Shown: positions 7,964 through 16,773, numbered from the stretch's first letter. The stretch: 55,598 bases of DNA from Treponema sp. (GCA_031256445.1 JAIRQN010000054.1:1-55598); one strand, 5' to 3'. The notes: generated by a model not told the origin, from the sequence alone. A program made the numbers and translations.

Positions 7964-9142
7964 ATGTTAATTATCAGTTTCGACGCGGTCGGTGACATTG
8001 AGTTTGACCGTCTGCTGCGGTATCCGGCGTTCAGCGCATTGGCGAAACAATCCTCCGTTTTCCGCGGCGTATCAACTGTTTTTATCAGCAATACATACCC
8101 TGTCCACACTTCTGTAGCGACCGGCGTTTTGCCGTGTGAACACGGCATAACTTCAAATACGCAGGAGTTTCCCTGCGCAAATCCTGTATGGAACAGCGAT
8201 GAAAGAATGATTCGCGTAAAAACAATCTGGCAGTATGCAAGTGAAAAAGGAATAAAGACAGCGGCTGTTTTATGGCCGGTAACCGGATTTTCCAAAACAA
8301 TTAATTATAATATTCCGGAAGTGATTCCCCGCCCCGGAAAGAGCCAAATAATAACAAGCCTTAAAGCGGGAAGCCCAATTCTTCAGTTAATTTTGTTTTT
8401 GCGTTACGGTAAAATCATGAAAGGTTTTAATCAGCCGCAGCTTGATAATTTTTCAACAGCCTGCATGACGGATATTCTGCGCGGGAAACTTCGCCGCAGC
8501 AGGCGCAATAAAAAGCCGGCGCTTGCCCTTGTGCATTTAACCGCCTATGACACGATATGTCATTATAACGGATTGGGAAGCGAAGCGCTGGAAGAAGCCT
8601 TTCAGTCATTGGACAAAAATCTCGCGGCTCTTCTTGACGCCGCTGATGACGATGACATTATCGTGTTTTCCGATCACACCCAGCTCAATATACATACTGT
8701 TGCCGATCCAAACATCATGCTTGTAAAAGAAGGATTGATTTATCAAACCGGCGACGGTTATATTGGCGGCGAAAACGGCTGCTTTTTTGAATCTGCCGGC
8801 GGTTCGGCATTCTTTCACGCAGGGAAATTACCGCCGCAGCGCATTGAAAATTTGCGCTCCCTTGCCGGTAAAAGCGAAGGATTCCGCCGGTTTTTAACCG
8901 CTGATGAAATGCGTGAAACAGGGCGTGATGACGCCGCCTTTGGCTTTTGCGCGAAGGCCGGTTTCTGTTACGAGATATTCGGCGCTGAAAAAAAAGGAAA
9001 TCACGGGTACCCTCTGGATATGGACGATTATAAAGTATTTTACATGGTTAAAGGATTCGGCCTTCAGCCGGGCATCAATAAAGGCGGCAGCCTGCTTGAT
9101 ATCGCTCCTCTTGTAAAAAAGCGGATTGATGATGCAGTTTAA
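7964..9142 (+). CDS. Alkaline-phosphatase-superfamily phosphodiesterase (NPP-like)
   Basis: A 392-residue member of the type I phosphodiesterase/nucleotide pyrophosphatase family. Metal-binding Asp is in the N-terminal ISFDAVGD, the nucleophile Thr probably in SNTYPVHTSVATG with the following CEHGI, further metal ligands in VFSDHTQLNI, and a late His in NHGYPLDMDD. No signal peptide is seen, so it is probably cytoplasmic; substrate unknown. The catalytic Asp is at residue 7, so the start cannot be much further downstream. It begins 23 bases after the chemoreceptor stop with no ribosome site. Confidence 0.85.
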   Translation: MLIISFDAVGDIEFDRLLRYPAFSALAKQSSVFRGVSTVFISNTYPVHTSVATGVLPCEHGITSNTQEFPCANPVWNSDERMIRVKTIWQYASEKGIKTAAVLWPVTGFSKTINYNIPEVIPRPGKSQIITSLKAGSPILQLILFLRYGKIMKGFNQPQLDNFSTACMTDILRGKLRRSRRNKKPALALVHLTAYDTICHYNGLGSEALEEAFQSLDKNLAALLDAADDDDIIVFSDHTQLNIHTVADPNIMLVKEGLIYQTGDGYIGGENGCFFESAGGSAFFHAGKLPPQRIENLRSLAGKSEGFRRFLTADEMRETGRDDAAFGFCAKAGFCYEIFGAEKKGNHGYPLDMDDYKVFYMVKGFGLQPGINKGGSLLDIAPLVKKRIDDAV

Positions 9143-9229
9143 CCGTAATCAGCCATATCAGGAAAAAACATTATCGCTTGATAAATGAAATAAAACATAA
9201 TATTATTTACATACAGGAGGCGTGTTTAT

Positions 9230-9721
9230 ATGAGTGATGAAAAGAATGTCGTTGTAACAGTATGCGGACGCAATGATACAATCGAAAAATTCTCGATAAG
9301 TATTTTGGCAGAGGCCGCCAGTTATTGCGAAACGATAAACAGTCTGCAACTGGAAGGCGAATCGTGGGTAAACGCCAAAGTTATAAGCCCTGGCACCCAT
9401 TATACGCTGGAAAATTTTTTACCGGTTAGATTCGATGTCATATTAAAACTGGATGACAGGGCCATTCAGAAAATTATGCGCGAAGTGGATTCTCAGGAAC
9501 TTGCCCTGGCGCTCAAGAGCGAGAACGCCGACGTGCAGGACAAGATATTCAAAAATATGTCCAGGCGCGCGGCAGGTATACTTAAAGAAGATATGGAGTA
9601 TATGGGGCCGGTACGTTTAAAGGACGTGGAAAAAGCACAGGAAAAAATCATTGGTATTATGCATCAGCTGGAAAACACGGGTGAAATTATAATCGCGCCA
9701 ACAGGAGATATAATACAATGA
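9230..9721 (+). CDS. FliG C-terminal-domain protein lacking FliG N and M domains
   Basis: Residues about 68-160 of this 163-residue protein read like the FliG C-terminal torque domain: LKLDDRAIQKIMREVDSQEL, ALALKS, DKIFKNMSRRAAGILKEDME, MGPVRLKDVEKAQEKI, and a final TGEIII strand. FliG is normally about 330-350 residues, with N and middle domains that attach to FliF and FliM; those are absent. Instead there is a roughly 65-residue N-terminal segment (VVVTVCGRNDTIEKFSISIL) that I do not recognise. A strong AGGAGG lies upstream. Its stop overlaps the next start (ATGA), coupling it to a protein resembling MotA's cytoplasmic loop, the natural partner of this FliG domain. Function inferred only. 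Confidence 0.85.
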   Translation: MSDEKNVVVTVCGRNDTIEKFSISILAEAASYCETINSLQLEGESWVNAKVISPGTHYTLENFLPVRFDVILKLDDRAIQKIMREVDSQELALALKSENADVQDKIFKNMSRRAAGILKEDMEYMGPVRLKDVEKAQEKIIGIMHQLENTGEIIIAPTGDIIQ

Positions 9722-10116
9722 AACGCAATGAATTTATTTCGCAATATAATGTTTTTTCCAAACGCGCCTTCGCGTGCGCCGAAAAAGCGCGAAGAGAAGG
9801 CCTGTTATCTCTGGAAGATGAAATCGAGCCGGAAAAGATCGCCGCAAGAGATATATTTGAATACGGAATTAGTTTGGTAATTGACGGTACCGATTCACAG
9901 ATCGTAGATAAAATTCTTTCAAATATAGTAGCGCAGGATACCGATGAATTTTCACGTCTTTTTAAAACCATCCAGAAAGAAGCGACGCTTTTGCTGTATT
10001 CAGGCATACATCCGAGGCTTCTTTGCGCGGTGCTGAACTCGTATACCGATTTGCCGTTATCAGACGATGTAGTAACAGAAGAAGGAACAGAAGACGGTAT
10101 TATTGATCTTCCTTAA
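9718..10116 (+). CDS. Soluble MotA cytoplasmic-loop-like protein
   Basis: A 132-residue protein without membrane segments. Residues about 16-66 follow the pattern of the MotA cytoplasmic region between its second and third membrane helices: AEKARREGLLSLEDEIE, then IFEYGISLVIDGTDSQIVDK. In MotA this region contacts the FliG C-domain. The remainder (FKTIQKEATLLLYSGIHPRL) could not be placed, and the C-terminus is acidic. The ATG overlaps the stop of the FliG-C-like gene by four bases. None of MotA's four transmembrane helices are present, so it cannot conduct ions by itself. It may be a motor adaptor, regulator or an unrelated signalling use of the fold. Confidence 0.7.
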   Translation: MKRNEFISQYNVFSKRAFACAEKARREGLLSLEDEIEPEKIAARDIFEYGISLVIDGTDSQIVDKILSNIVAQDTDEFSRLFKTIQKEATLLLYSGIHPRLLCAVLNSYTDLPLSDDVVTEEGTEDGIIDLP

Positions 10117-10751
10117 AACGTTGATAACTGCTTCTTCCCCAGACCCACAAAATAAGTCTCAACTGACTCGCCTCTGCAGGCCTGCGGCTTGAAACTTTTC
10201 GCAGTTGTAAAAAGCGACTTCATCCGTTTTAAAACAGAGCCGCTGCCGCCGCCCTGGAAAATCTTTAAAGCCAGATTGCCTCCGTTAGCCAAAATATTTT
10301 CCGCGTAGGTCATTACTGTTTCCGCGAGTTCACAGGAACGGGCGGCGTCAACAATATGATTGCCGGTAGTGCCCGGCGCGGCGTCGCTTATGATCACCGA
10401 GTACGGGCCTTTCGCGTAAAGAGCGCCCCGCACTTCCTCTGTGGTAATATCACCCTGAATAAAGAAAAAATTGCCATTGTCAAAAAGGCCCTTGTCAAAC
10501 TCGCGGGAAAGGGGCGAAAGGTCCGCTGAGCAGAGAAATCCCTTGTTTATAAATTTTCTCAACACATAGAGGCTCCAGCTTCCCGGAGCGGCGCCCAAAT
10601 CAAGCGCGCGAAGGCCGTTCGCCTTCTCAAAGCAGGGTTTAAAAAGAGAAAATTTTTTATCGATTTCCATCAATTTGTACACCGAGCGGGCAGGGTATCC
10701 TTCGTTTCGCGCCTTCTGCTGCCAGAAATCCGGTTTCTTGTAATCCGCCAT
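10113..10751 (-). CDS. rlmE: 23S rRNA 2'-O-methyltransferase RlmE (FtsJ/RrmJ)
   Basis: Predicted SAM-dependent methyltransferase that makes Um2552 in the large-subunit A loop. The 212-residue length matches the family. Motifs: SRSVYKL-type N-terminus (ARSVYKLMEIDKKF), SAM site LDLGAAPGSWS, catalytic Asp in ISDAAPGTTG, Lys in LALKIFQGG, and Glu in ESVETYFVG, giving the K-D-K-E tetrad. It is convergent with the MotA-like gene with a 4-base overlap at the stops. Confidence 0.95.
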   Translation of the reverse strand: MADYKKPDFWQQKARNEGYPARSVYKLMEIDKKFSLFKPCFEKANGLRALDLGAAPGSWSLYVLRKFINKGFLCSADLSPLSREFDKGLFDNGNFFFIQGDITTEEVRGALYAKGPYSVIISDAAPGTTGNHIVDAARSCELAETVMTYAENILANGGNLALKIFQGGGSGSVLKRMKSLFTTAKSFKPQACRGESVETYFVGLGKKQLSTF

Positions 10752-10781
10752 ATTTTTCCTGTATAATTGTCAAAGGTGATT

Positions 10782-11828
10782 ATGAATATTGAGTATACAC
10801 AAAGAATAGAAAAAATTGAAGCGGAGCTGAAACGCTGGCTTCCGGAGGCATCCGCGAATAGCCAGATATTGCGCGGCTGGGCGCAAACGGTTTTTCCGAA
10901 TGCAGGAAAGGAAATAAGCGCTGATGAAATGGAAGCGCTTTTGGCGCCGGGAAGAGATATACTTTCACGCGGGGGCAAACGATGGCGTCCCCTGCTGATG
11001 ACTCTTGTCTGCGAAAGCCTGGGAGGCGCAGGAGCGGCTCTTCCTTTTTCTCCGCTTGTTGAATTTTGCCATAACGCAAGTCTGATTCATGATGATATCG
11101 AAGACAATTCAGATCAAAGAAGAGGCAAACCATCGATTCATGTTATTTATGGGGTAGATTCAGCCATTAACTGCGGCTCTTTTCTTTACTTTTTGTCTCT
11201 TTCCTGCATTGATAATTTGGAAAATGGCGAAAAGAAAAACCGAATCTACAGTTTGTGGGCAGATTGCATGCGCAGCCTTCATTTTGGCCAGGCGATTGAT
11301 ATCAGGTGGCACAGGGAGATTTCGCTTGTTCCTTCCCCGGACGACTATTATTTTATGAGCGAGATGAAAACCGGCAGTCTTTCCCGGTTTGCCGCGGGGA
11401 TTGGCGCGTACGCGGCGGACGCGTCACCGGAGACAGCGCGGGAATTCGGCAATGCTGCGGAAAAACTCGGCATTGGGTTCCAGATACTGGATGATGTTAA
11501 AAACCTGACTACCGGGAATCCAGGTAAAAAACGGGGAGACGACATTATAGAAGGGAAAAAAAGCTATCCCGTTCTTCTGTACCTGCAAAAATACCCTGAA
11601 AAAAGCAGAAAGGTCTTCTATTGCTTCCATCAGGCGAAAATGAACGGCATCAGCGCGCCGGAAGCGGAAGATCTGATTCATGCTCTCAGCGAAACCGGAG
11701 TTTTGGCGGAAGCTGAAGAAAAAGGACGCTCCCTGACAAATGAAGCGCGCGAAGTGTTTACCTCTTCCGGGAGTGTTGATAAAAACGCCGCAGGCCTTCT
11801 TGGCGGTCTTATCGACATGATTATATAA
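10782..11828 (+). CDS. Polyprenyl (geranylgeranyl/farnesyl-type) diphosphate synthase
   Basis: Chain-elongating isoprenyl diphosphate synthase, 348 residues from ATG 10782, chosen because AAAGGTG lies just upstream; an in-frame TTG at 10767 is less likely. Landmarks: RGGKRWRPLL substrate loop, first aspartate motif in SLIHDDIEDNSDQRRGKPSIH, later GFQILDDVKN and KRGDDIIEGKKSYP. The second aspartate-rich motif is DDVKN rather than DDxxD, so one usual magnesium ligand is replaced. The N-terminal 60 residues are longer than in many family members. Product length is not predictable from this. It is followed after 7 bases by the DUF151 gene. Confidence 0.9.
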   Translation: MNIEYTQRIEKIEAELKRWLPEASANSQILRGWAQTVFPNAGKEISADEMEALLAPGRDILSRGGKRWRPLLMTLVCESLGGAGAALPFSPLVEFCHNASLIHDDIEDNSDQRRGKPSIHVIYGVDSAINCGSFLYFLSLSCIDNLENGEKKNRIYSLWADCMRSLHFGQAIDIRWHREISLVPSPDDYYFMSEMKTGSLSRFAAGIGAYAADASPETAREFGNAAEKLGIGFQILDDVKNLTTGNPGKKRGDDIIEGKKSYPVLLYLQKYPEKSRKVFYCFHQAKMNGISAPEAEDLIHALSETGVLAEAEEKGRSLTNEAREVFTSSGSVDKNAAGLLGGLIDMII

Positions 11829-11835
11829 CGGAAAT

Positions 11836-12402
11836 ATGCGGGAAATGTTCGTCAGCGATATTTGGTCAATTGTTAAAACAATAAATGGCAGCGCGGTGCT
11901 TTTGAAACCGCGTAAAATGGAATTAGCGGTGCCGATTTTTATCGGTATTCCGGAAATGCAGTCCATTTTAATCGCTTTGGAAGGAGTAAACCTGCCCCGT
12001 CCGATGACCCATGACCTGTTTATCAACATGCTCACCCATGTTAACCTTTCAGTAAGAAAAGTCGAGATTCATGAATTAAAAAATGATGTTTTTCATGCCC
12101 GTCTAATTATAACAGGAGGCGAATATACAAAAGAGAACCCGCTTGTCATGGATAGCCGCCCTTCTGACGCTTTTGCCATCGCAGTCCGTAAAAAATGCCC
12201 GATTTTATTATCATCCTCGGTTATTGAGCAAACCGGGATTCCTCTGGATTTCTTTGTTGAGAATATTGAGGATAATACCGATAATAAATACAAATCGCTA
12301 ATGCAACAACTTGAACAGGCTGTTGCGGAAGAAGAGTATGAGCAGGCGGCTGAAATTCGGGATCTGCTAAAAAAACTTCAAAGTGAGACAGAACCTGAAT
12401 AA
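11836..12402 (+). CDS. Bifunctional nuclease family (DUF151) protein with UVR motif
   Basis: 188 residues. The DUF151/BFN domain covers about 1-130 (PIFIGIPEMQSILIALEG, RPMTHDLFINML, DSRPSDAFAIAVRKKCPI). A UvrB/UvrC-type motif follows in the tail (LEQAVAEEEYEQAAEIRDLL). The family is described as having nuclease activity in a few organisms, but the physiological role is unclear. It probably shares a transcript with the upstream prenyl synthase. Confidence 0.88.
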   Translation: MREMFVSDIWSIVKTINGSAVLLKPRKMELAVPIFIGIPEMQSILIALEGVNLPRPMTHDLFINMLTHVNLSVRKVEIHELKNDVFHARLIITGGEYTKENPLVMDSRPSDAFAIAVRKKCPILLSSSVIEQTGIPLDFFVENIEDNTDNKYKSLMQQLEQAVAEEEYEQAAEIRDLLKKLQSETEPE

Positions 12403-12447
12403 AAAGCATTTTTTTATTGCTGCAATGCGCGTAATTACTGCGAGGTA

Positions 12448-12476
12448 TTGCATAAATTTTTTTAATTGAGTAGTAT
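12448..12476 (+). promoter_or_regulatory. Promoter-like sequence, leaderless start
   Basis: TTGCAT (12448-12453), 17-base spacer, TAGTAT (12471-12476), then six bases to the ATG at 12483. No Shine-Dalgarno sequence is present. Confidence 0.4.
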
Positions 12477-12482
12477 TTGTAT

Positions 12483-13499
12483 ATGTCAATCATCAGCGAA
12501 AACGGTTTTAACAGGAATTTTAATCAGGTTCATGAAAATATTTTCAGACTGATTGCGTGCTTATGCCTTGCGTTTATCATAATGCCAGGTTTTTCCGTAA
12601 AACAAAAGGAAATTCCGGCCGCCGAACATGGCATCGGCGGCGGCGATTTCTTTCAGGAAGCCGGTTCAGGTGATGATTATGGCATTTTAACATCGCTCAG
12701 AATGAATGATTTTGACATTCATACGCAGATTGAAACCGCTGTTCCTGAACCGGAGTCGCTTTCCAAGTCAAGAACGCTGTTTTATGACTCATATACAGTC
12801 GAGCCAGGAGAGAATATTTCAGGTCTGGCGATTGATTTTGGTTTAAATCAGGGTACAATTGTTTCTGTTAATAAAATTTCCAATACCCGTCTTTTACAAA
12901 TAGGAAAAGTGTTAAAAATCCCGAATCAGGACGGGATTCTGCATGCGGTTAAGAAAGGCGAAACCATTAGCTCCATTGCCGGGTCATATAAAGCGGATAT
13001 CGAAGAAATAAAAATCGCCAATGAGCTGTTTTCCCATAGGTTAAAACCTGGCACAGACCTTTTTATTCCCGGAGCGCAGCTTGACTGGCTGAAACTTCAG
13101 GAAATTAACGGCGATTTGTTTATATGGCCTGTTAACGGCTATATTACTTCCAATTATGGCTACAGAAGAGACCCGTTTAATGCAAGCAGACGCCAATTTC
13201 ACTCAGGTATAGACATTAAAGGAACTACCGGTACTCCTATCAGGGCAGCAATGGCCGGCCGTGTCAGTATGACCGGGTATGACCGTATTCTTGGGAATTT
13301 TGTGATAATTAACCATCATTCCGGTTATCGTACCGTATACGGGCACATGAATGTCATCAGGACAAGAACAGGAGCCTATGTCGGCACAGGGGAACGTATC
13401 GGCGATGTCGGCAATACCGGCTCAAGCACCGGGCCGCATCTGCACTTTACGGTTTATAAAAACGGCGTTACAGTAAATCCCCGCCCGTTAATCAGATAG
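12483..13499 (+). CDS. Periplasmic M23 peptidase with two LysM domains
   Basis: Predicted cell-wall hydrolase of 338 residues. A membrane or signal segment lies at about 21-37 (LIACLCLAFIIMPGF), then two LysM peptidoglycan-binding modules (YTVEPGENISGLAIDFGLNQ and HAVKKGETISSIAGSYKADI). A C-terminal M23 (LytM) domain follows with intact zinc ligands: HSGID (HxxxD) and PHLHF (HxH). All metal residues are present, so it is probably an active DD-endopeptidase. ATG 12483 is preferred to TTG 12477; no Shine-Dalgarno is seen and a -10-like box lies six bases before the ATG. Confidence 0.92.
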   Translation: MSIISENGFNRNFNQVHENIFRLIACLCLAFIIMPGFSVKQKEIPAAEHGIGGGDFFQEAGSGDDYGILTSLRMNDFDIHTQIETAVPEPESLSKSRTLFYDSYTVEPGENISGLAIDFGLNQGTIVSVNKISNTRLLQIGKVLKIPNQDGILHAVKKGETISSIAGSYKADIEEIKIANELFSHRLKPGTDLFIPGAQLDWLKLQEINGDLFIWPVNGYITSNYGYRRDPFNASRRQFHSGIDIKGTTGTPIRAAMAGRVSMTGYDRILGNFVIINHHSGYRTVYGHMNVIRTRTGAYVGTGERIGDVGNTGSSTGPHLHFTVYKNGVTVNPRPLIR

Positions 13500-13533
13500 T
13501 TTCGTGTATTCTTTCACATATCCGATTTTCTCC

Positions 13534-13562
13534 TTGTTAACCTGTAATTTCTAATTTATACT
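13534..13562 (+). promoter_or_regulatory. Sigma-70-type promoter of rubrerythrin
   Basis: TTGTTA (13534-13539), 17-base spacer, TATACT (13557-13562), followed about 20 bases later by AGGAGG and the ATG at 13591. Confidence 0.6.
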
Positions 13563-13590
13563 GAACCAATAACAAATTCAGGAGGATATT

Positions 13591-14133
13591 ATGGCTGAGT
13601 TAAAAGGTTCCAAAACAGAACAGAATTTAAAAGACGCATTTGCGGGTGAATCCCAGGCTCATGTGAAGTATCAGTATTACGCTTCAAAAGCGGAAAAAGA
13701 AGGCTATCAGCAGATTGGCGCGATATTTAAAGAGACCGCGCTTAACGAGAAGGAACACGCAAAGATATGGTTCAAACTGCTTCATGGCAATGATGTCCCT
13801 GTTACCACAGTTAATCTTAAAGACGCCGCGGACGGGGAGAATTTTGAATGGACAGATATGTACGCCGGTTTCGCCAAAACAGCCAAAGAAGAAGGCTTTA
13901 ACGATATTGCGGTTCTGTTTGAAGAGGTTGGGAAAATTGAAAAAGAGCATGAGGAACGTTACCGCAAACTCCTTGCCAATATTGGGGGAAATCTTGTGTT
14001 TTCACGTGACGGCGATCAGGTATGGCAATGTTCTAACTGCGGTCATATAGCAATTGGCAAAAACGCGCCGGATCTTTGCCCTGTCTGCAAACATCCAAAA
14101 GCGTATTTTCAGATTAAAGCGCAAAATTATTAA
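13591..14133 (+). CDS. rbr: Rubrerythrin
   Basis: Non-haem di-iron peroxidase of anaerobes that reduces hydrogen peroxide. The N-terminal ferritin-like four-helix domain carries the iron ligands ([44 protein letters not shown]). The C-terminal rubredoxin domain has two Cys pairs (WQCSNCGHI and [12 protein letters not shown]). The 180-residue length is typical. It fits a strict anaerobe exposed to some oxygen. The HD-domain gene follows after 2 bases. Confidence 0.97.
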   Translation: MAELKGSKTEQNLKDAFAGESQAHVKYQYYASKAEKEGYQQIGAIFKETALNEKEHAKIWFKLLHGNDVPVTTVNLKDAADGENFEWTDMYAGFAKTAKEEGFNDIAVLFEEVGKIEKEHEERYRKLLANIGGNLVFSRDGDQVWQCSNCGHIAIGKNAPDLCPVCKHPKAYFQIKAQNY

Positions 14134-14135
14134 TC

Positions 14136-14732
14136 ATGAAAGCCGGAATTGACAGACAGCAGGCATGGGATCTTCTTAAACAGTACAACAAAGACCCCTT
14201 TCATCTGCAGCATGCTTTAACTGTAGAAGGGGTAATGAAATGGTTCGCAGGCGATCAGGGGTTTGCCGGTGAACAGGAATTCTGGGCAATAGCGGGTCTT
14301 TTGCATGACATTGACTTTGAACAGTTTCCGCAGGAGCACTGTTTAAAAGCGCCGGATTTACTGCGCGCCGGCGGCTGCAGCGATGAGCTGATTCACGCTG
14401 TTTGCTGTCATGGTTACGGTATGACCGCCGTTGACGCGAAACCGGAACACCCAATGGAAAAAATTCTTTTCGCCTGCGATGAACTGACCGGCCTTGTCTG
14501 GGCGGCCGCCATTATAAGGCCGTCCAAAAGCGTCATGGACATGGAAGTTAAATCCGTTAAAAAGAAGTTCAAAACCCCCGCTTTTGCCGCCGGCTGTTCC
14601 CGCAAGGTAATTGAAGACGGAGCTGCGCTTTTGGGCTGGGAGCTTGATACCCTGATGGAAAAAACCCTTCTGGCGATGAAGAGCTGCGAAGCCGAAGTTA
14701 ACGCCGCCGCCCTGGCGATAAAAAACGCCTGA
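14136..14732 (+). CDS. HD-domain (HDIG-type) phosphohydrolase-like protein
   Basis: 198 residues with an HD-domain signature: conserved His in FHLQHALTVEG, the HD pair in AGLLHDIDFEQFPQEH, a later His in AVCCHGYG, and Asp in FACDELTGLVWA. Small stand-alone proteins of this kind are common in anaerobes; the substrate is unknown. It starts 2 bases after the rubrerythrin stop and 5 bases before mnmA, so the three probably form an operon. Confidence 0.85.
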   Translation: MKAGIDRQQAWDLLKQYNKDPFHLQHALTVEGVMKWFAGDQGFAGEQEFWAIAGLLHDIDFEQFPQEHCLKAPDLLRAGGCSDELIHAVCCHGYGMTAVDAKPEHPMEKILFACDELTGLVWAAAIIRPSKSVMDMEVKSVKKKFKTPAFAAGCSRKVIEDGAALLGWELDTLMEKTLLAMKSCEAEVNAAALAIKNA

Positions 14733-14737
14733 TTTTC

Positions 14738-15808
14738 ATGCCGGAAAAAACAGCGAAAGAACGCGTAGTGTGCGCCATGTCAGGCGGCGTTGACAGTTCT
14801 GTCGCCGCCGCTCTTTTGCTGGAACAGGGTTTTAAATGTATTGGCGTAACGCTTAAACTTTTTAATTCCGAAAGCGGATGCTGTTCCCTTGCGGATGTTA
14901 ACGACGCGGGAAATGTGGCTTTCAGTCTTGGCATGGATCATTATGTCCTTAATTTTACAAAAGAATTTGACAAAGAGGTGATTCAGCGCTTTGTCGATAC
15001 ATACGAGGCGGGCGCGACTCCCAATCCCTGCATTGAATGTAACCGTCATATAAAATTTAATCTGCTTCTTTTGCGAGCTCTCCAGCTGGAGTTTGACATT
15101 CTGGCGACAGGCCACTATGCGCGCATAACGCATGATGCTTTAAGCGGCAGATTCCTTTTGCAAAAAGCGCTGGATGAAAAAAAAGATCAAAGTTATGTGC
15201 TTTATTGCCTGACCCAGAAACAGCTTGAAAGGACTCTTTTTCCGCTTGGAGAGTTATCCAAAAATCAGGTGCGTAAAATCGCGGAAGAAAAAAAGTTTAT
15301 TAACGCTTCCAAGGGAGAAAGCCAGGACATCTGCTTTGTACCTGACGGCGATTACGCTGATTTTATAACGCGGTACACTGGTAAAACATACCCGTGCGGC
15401 GATATTCTGGATACCGAAGGCAATATTATAGGTTCCCACATGGGCCTGATCCGTTACACGACAGGCCAGCGCCGTGGACTGGGAGTGGCAGCTAACGTTC
15501 CTGTCTATGTGGTTTCAAAATCGGTCAGGGACAACACCGTTACCCTGGGCCCGGATTCCGCCCTTTACAGCAAATCCCTTAACGCCGCCTGTATTAATCT
15601 TATAGCATGCGGCGATTTAAAAAAACCTTTGCGCGTAATGGTTAAAACACGCTATCTGCAGGCTGCGCAAAGCGCCGTTGCCGAACAAACTGGCGAAGAC
15701 AGCCTGCGCATTGACTTTGACTCTCCGCAGAGAGCCATTACTGCGGGGCAGGCTGCTGTTATGTATGACGGGGATATTGTTGTAGGCGGCGGGACTATAA
15801 CGTCTTAA
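14738..15808 (+). CDS. mnmA: tRNA 2-thiouridylase MnmA
   Basis: Thiolates U34 of tRNA-Lys, -Glu and -Gln at carbon 2. The 356-residue length is normal. PP-loop ATP site MSGGVDSSVAA; first catalytic region NPCIECNRHIKF; tRNA/ATP motif ATGHYARI; second catalytic Cys in GESQDICFVPDGDY; C-terminal beta-barrel with TTGQRRGLG. It is the third gene of the rubrerythrin-HD-mnmA run, and convergent with the flavodoxin gene with a 14-base overlap. Confidence 0.96.
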   Translation: MPEKTAKERVVCAMSGGVDSSVAAALLLEQGFKCIGVTLKLFNSESGCCSLADVNDAGNVAFSLGMDHYVLNFTKEFDKEVIQRFVDTYEAGATPNPCIECNRHIKFNLLLLRALQLEFDILATGHYARITHDALSGRFLLQKALDEKKDQSYVLYCLTQKQLERTLFPLGELSKNQVRKIAEEKKFINASKGESQDICFVPDGDYADFITRYTGKTYPCGDILDTEGNIIGSHMGLIRYTTGQRRGLGVAANVPVYVVSKSVRDNTVTLGPDSALYSKSLNAACINLIACGDLKKPLRVMVKTRYLQAAQSAVAEQTGEDSLRIDFDSPQRAITAGQAAVMYDGDIVVGGGTITS

Positions 15809-16265
15809 CCCATTCTTCCGTTTTTTGAATTACGCTTTCCGCGTTTCTTATTGGATACTTAAAGTCAATTTCCGATACGAATTCATTGCCTGTCAGCATT
15901 TCTTTTAATTTGTTCATTGCCCTGCCTGCGCCGCCTCCGTGACACAGGAAAAGGGCGATCTTTTTCCCGCTGATCTTTGTCTGGGAAAGGAATGTTTTTA
16001 TCGCGGGAGCCGGACTGCCCGCCCAGACAGGGCTTCCAAAGATGATAAGGTCGTATGCCTCAGCGTTAAAATTGACAGGTTTTATTTCCGGTATTATTTT
16101 TAAGATAACCTGTTTCCCGCCCCATAAATATTTGGCAAGGCCTGTGCGTTTTTTGTTATCTGTAATTTCTATCTGTACAATATCCGCTTTTATTTGTTTT
16201 GCGATTTGCCTTGCGACAAAAGTGCAGTTTCCTTCGAATGAATAGTATATTACTGCCGCTTTCAT
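15795..16265 (-). CDS. Flavodoxin family protein
   Basis: FMN-binding electron carrier, 156 residues from ATG 16265 (protein begins MKAAVIYYSFEGNCTFVARQ). The YYSFEGNC loop corresponds to the phosphate-binding loop; IIFGSPVWAGSPAPAIKTFL is the typical central strand and FMN loop; ALFLCHGGGAGRAMNKL is the third. The longer open frame upstream overlaps the preceding gene and is unlikely. The start lies one base after that gene's stop, which suggests coupling. Confidence 0.9.
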   Translation of the reverse strand: MKAAVIYYSFEGNCTFVARQIAKQIKADIVQIEITDNKKRTGLAKYLWGGKQVILKIIPEIKPVNFNAEAYDLIIFGSPVWAGSPAPAIKTFLSQTKISGKKIALFLCHGGGAGRAMNKLKEMLTGNEFVSEIDFKYPIRNAESVIQKTEEWVKTL

Positions 16266-16266
16266 A

Positions 16267-16773
16267 TCAGGACCCCATAAGCGATTTGGTAAACGCGGGC
16301 GAAGAGTACCATAAGGTAACAGGCTCATTCTGGCGCGTGTTAACCTTTAAATATACAAGACCGTTTTTTAAATTCCATGAGCTTTCATACGGCCTCAGTT
16401 CCCTTATTATTCCGTCACATACCTTTGTGAAACCGTACCTGTCAAGGAGCTCTTTTTGAACGGTTTTATAACACTGCATCAGTTCATCAAGACTGGTTGT
16501 ATGAAAATAGTAAGTTCCGCCTTCCAGCCCGTTTTTTGAAAAATACGCCAGTAAAAACACAGGATACCCCGATACGGTAATATTATCATAAATAATCGAT
16601 TGCATTCCGTCTCTTTCTTCTGTATGAACCGGTCTTCCCATTTTTGCGGTAAAATCCTTTAAACTCGTTCCCCAGGCAAAATTGTGGAATTTAACATCCG
16701 GATCAACAGGCGTCTCATTGGCATACAACATGGGCGCGATGAATACAACACAGATAATAAGCAGTTTTTTCAT
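16267..16773 (-). CDS. Secreted hypothetical protein, 168 aa
   Basis: From ATG 16773 (GAGG six bases upstream) the product has a cleavable signal peptide, MKKLLIICVVFIAPMLYANE. It continues with a beta-rich domain (VKFHNFAWGTSLKDFTAKMG, YDNITVSGYPVFLLAYFSKN). Proteins with the 'F.WG.S..D' opening often bind small ligands or are outer-membrane-associated, but I do not recognise the family with confidence. It lies immediately upstream of, and is probably co-transcribed with, the flavodoxin gene. Confidence 0.7.
   Translation of the reverse strand: MKKLLIICVVFIAPMLYANETPVDPDVKFHNFAWGTSLKDFTAKMGRPVHTEERDGMQSIIYDNITVSGYPVFLLAYFSKNGLEGGTYYFHTTSLDELMQCYKTVQKELLDRYGFTKVCDGIIRELRPYESSWNLKNGLVYLKVNTRQNEPVTLWYSSPAFTKSLMGS

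Noticed and set aside
11424-12035. 203-codon minus-strand frame across the prenyl synthase and DUF151 genes
   Set aside because: Covers parts of two clear genes on the opposite strand and resembles nothing known.
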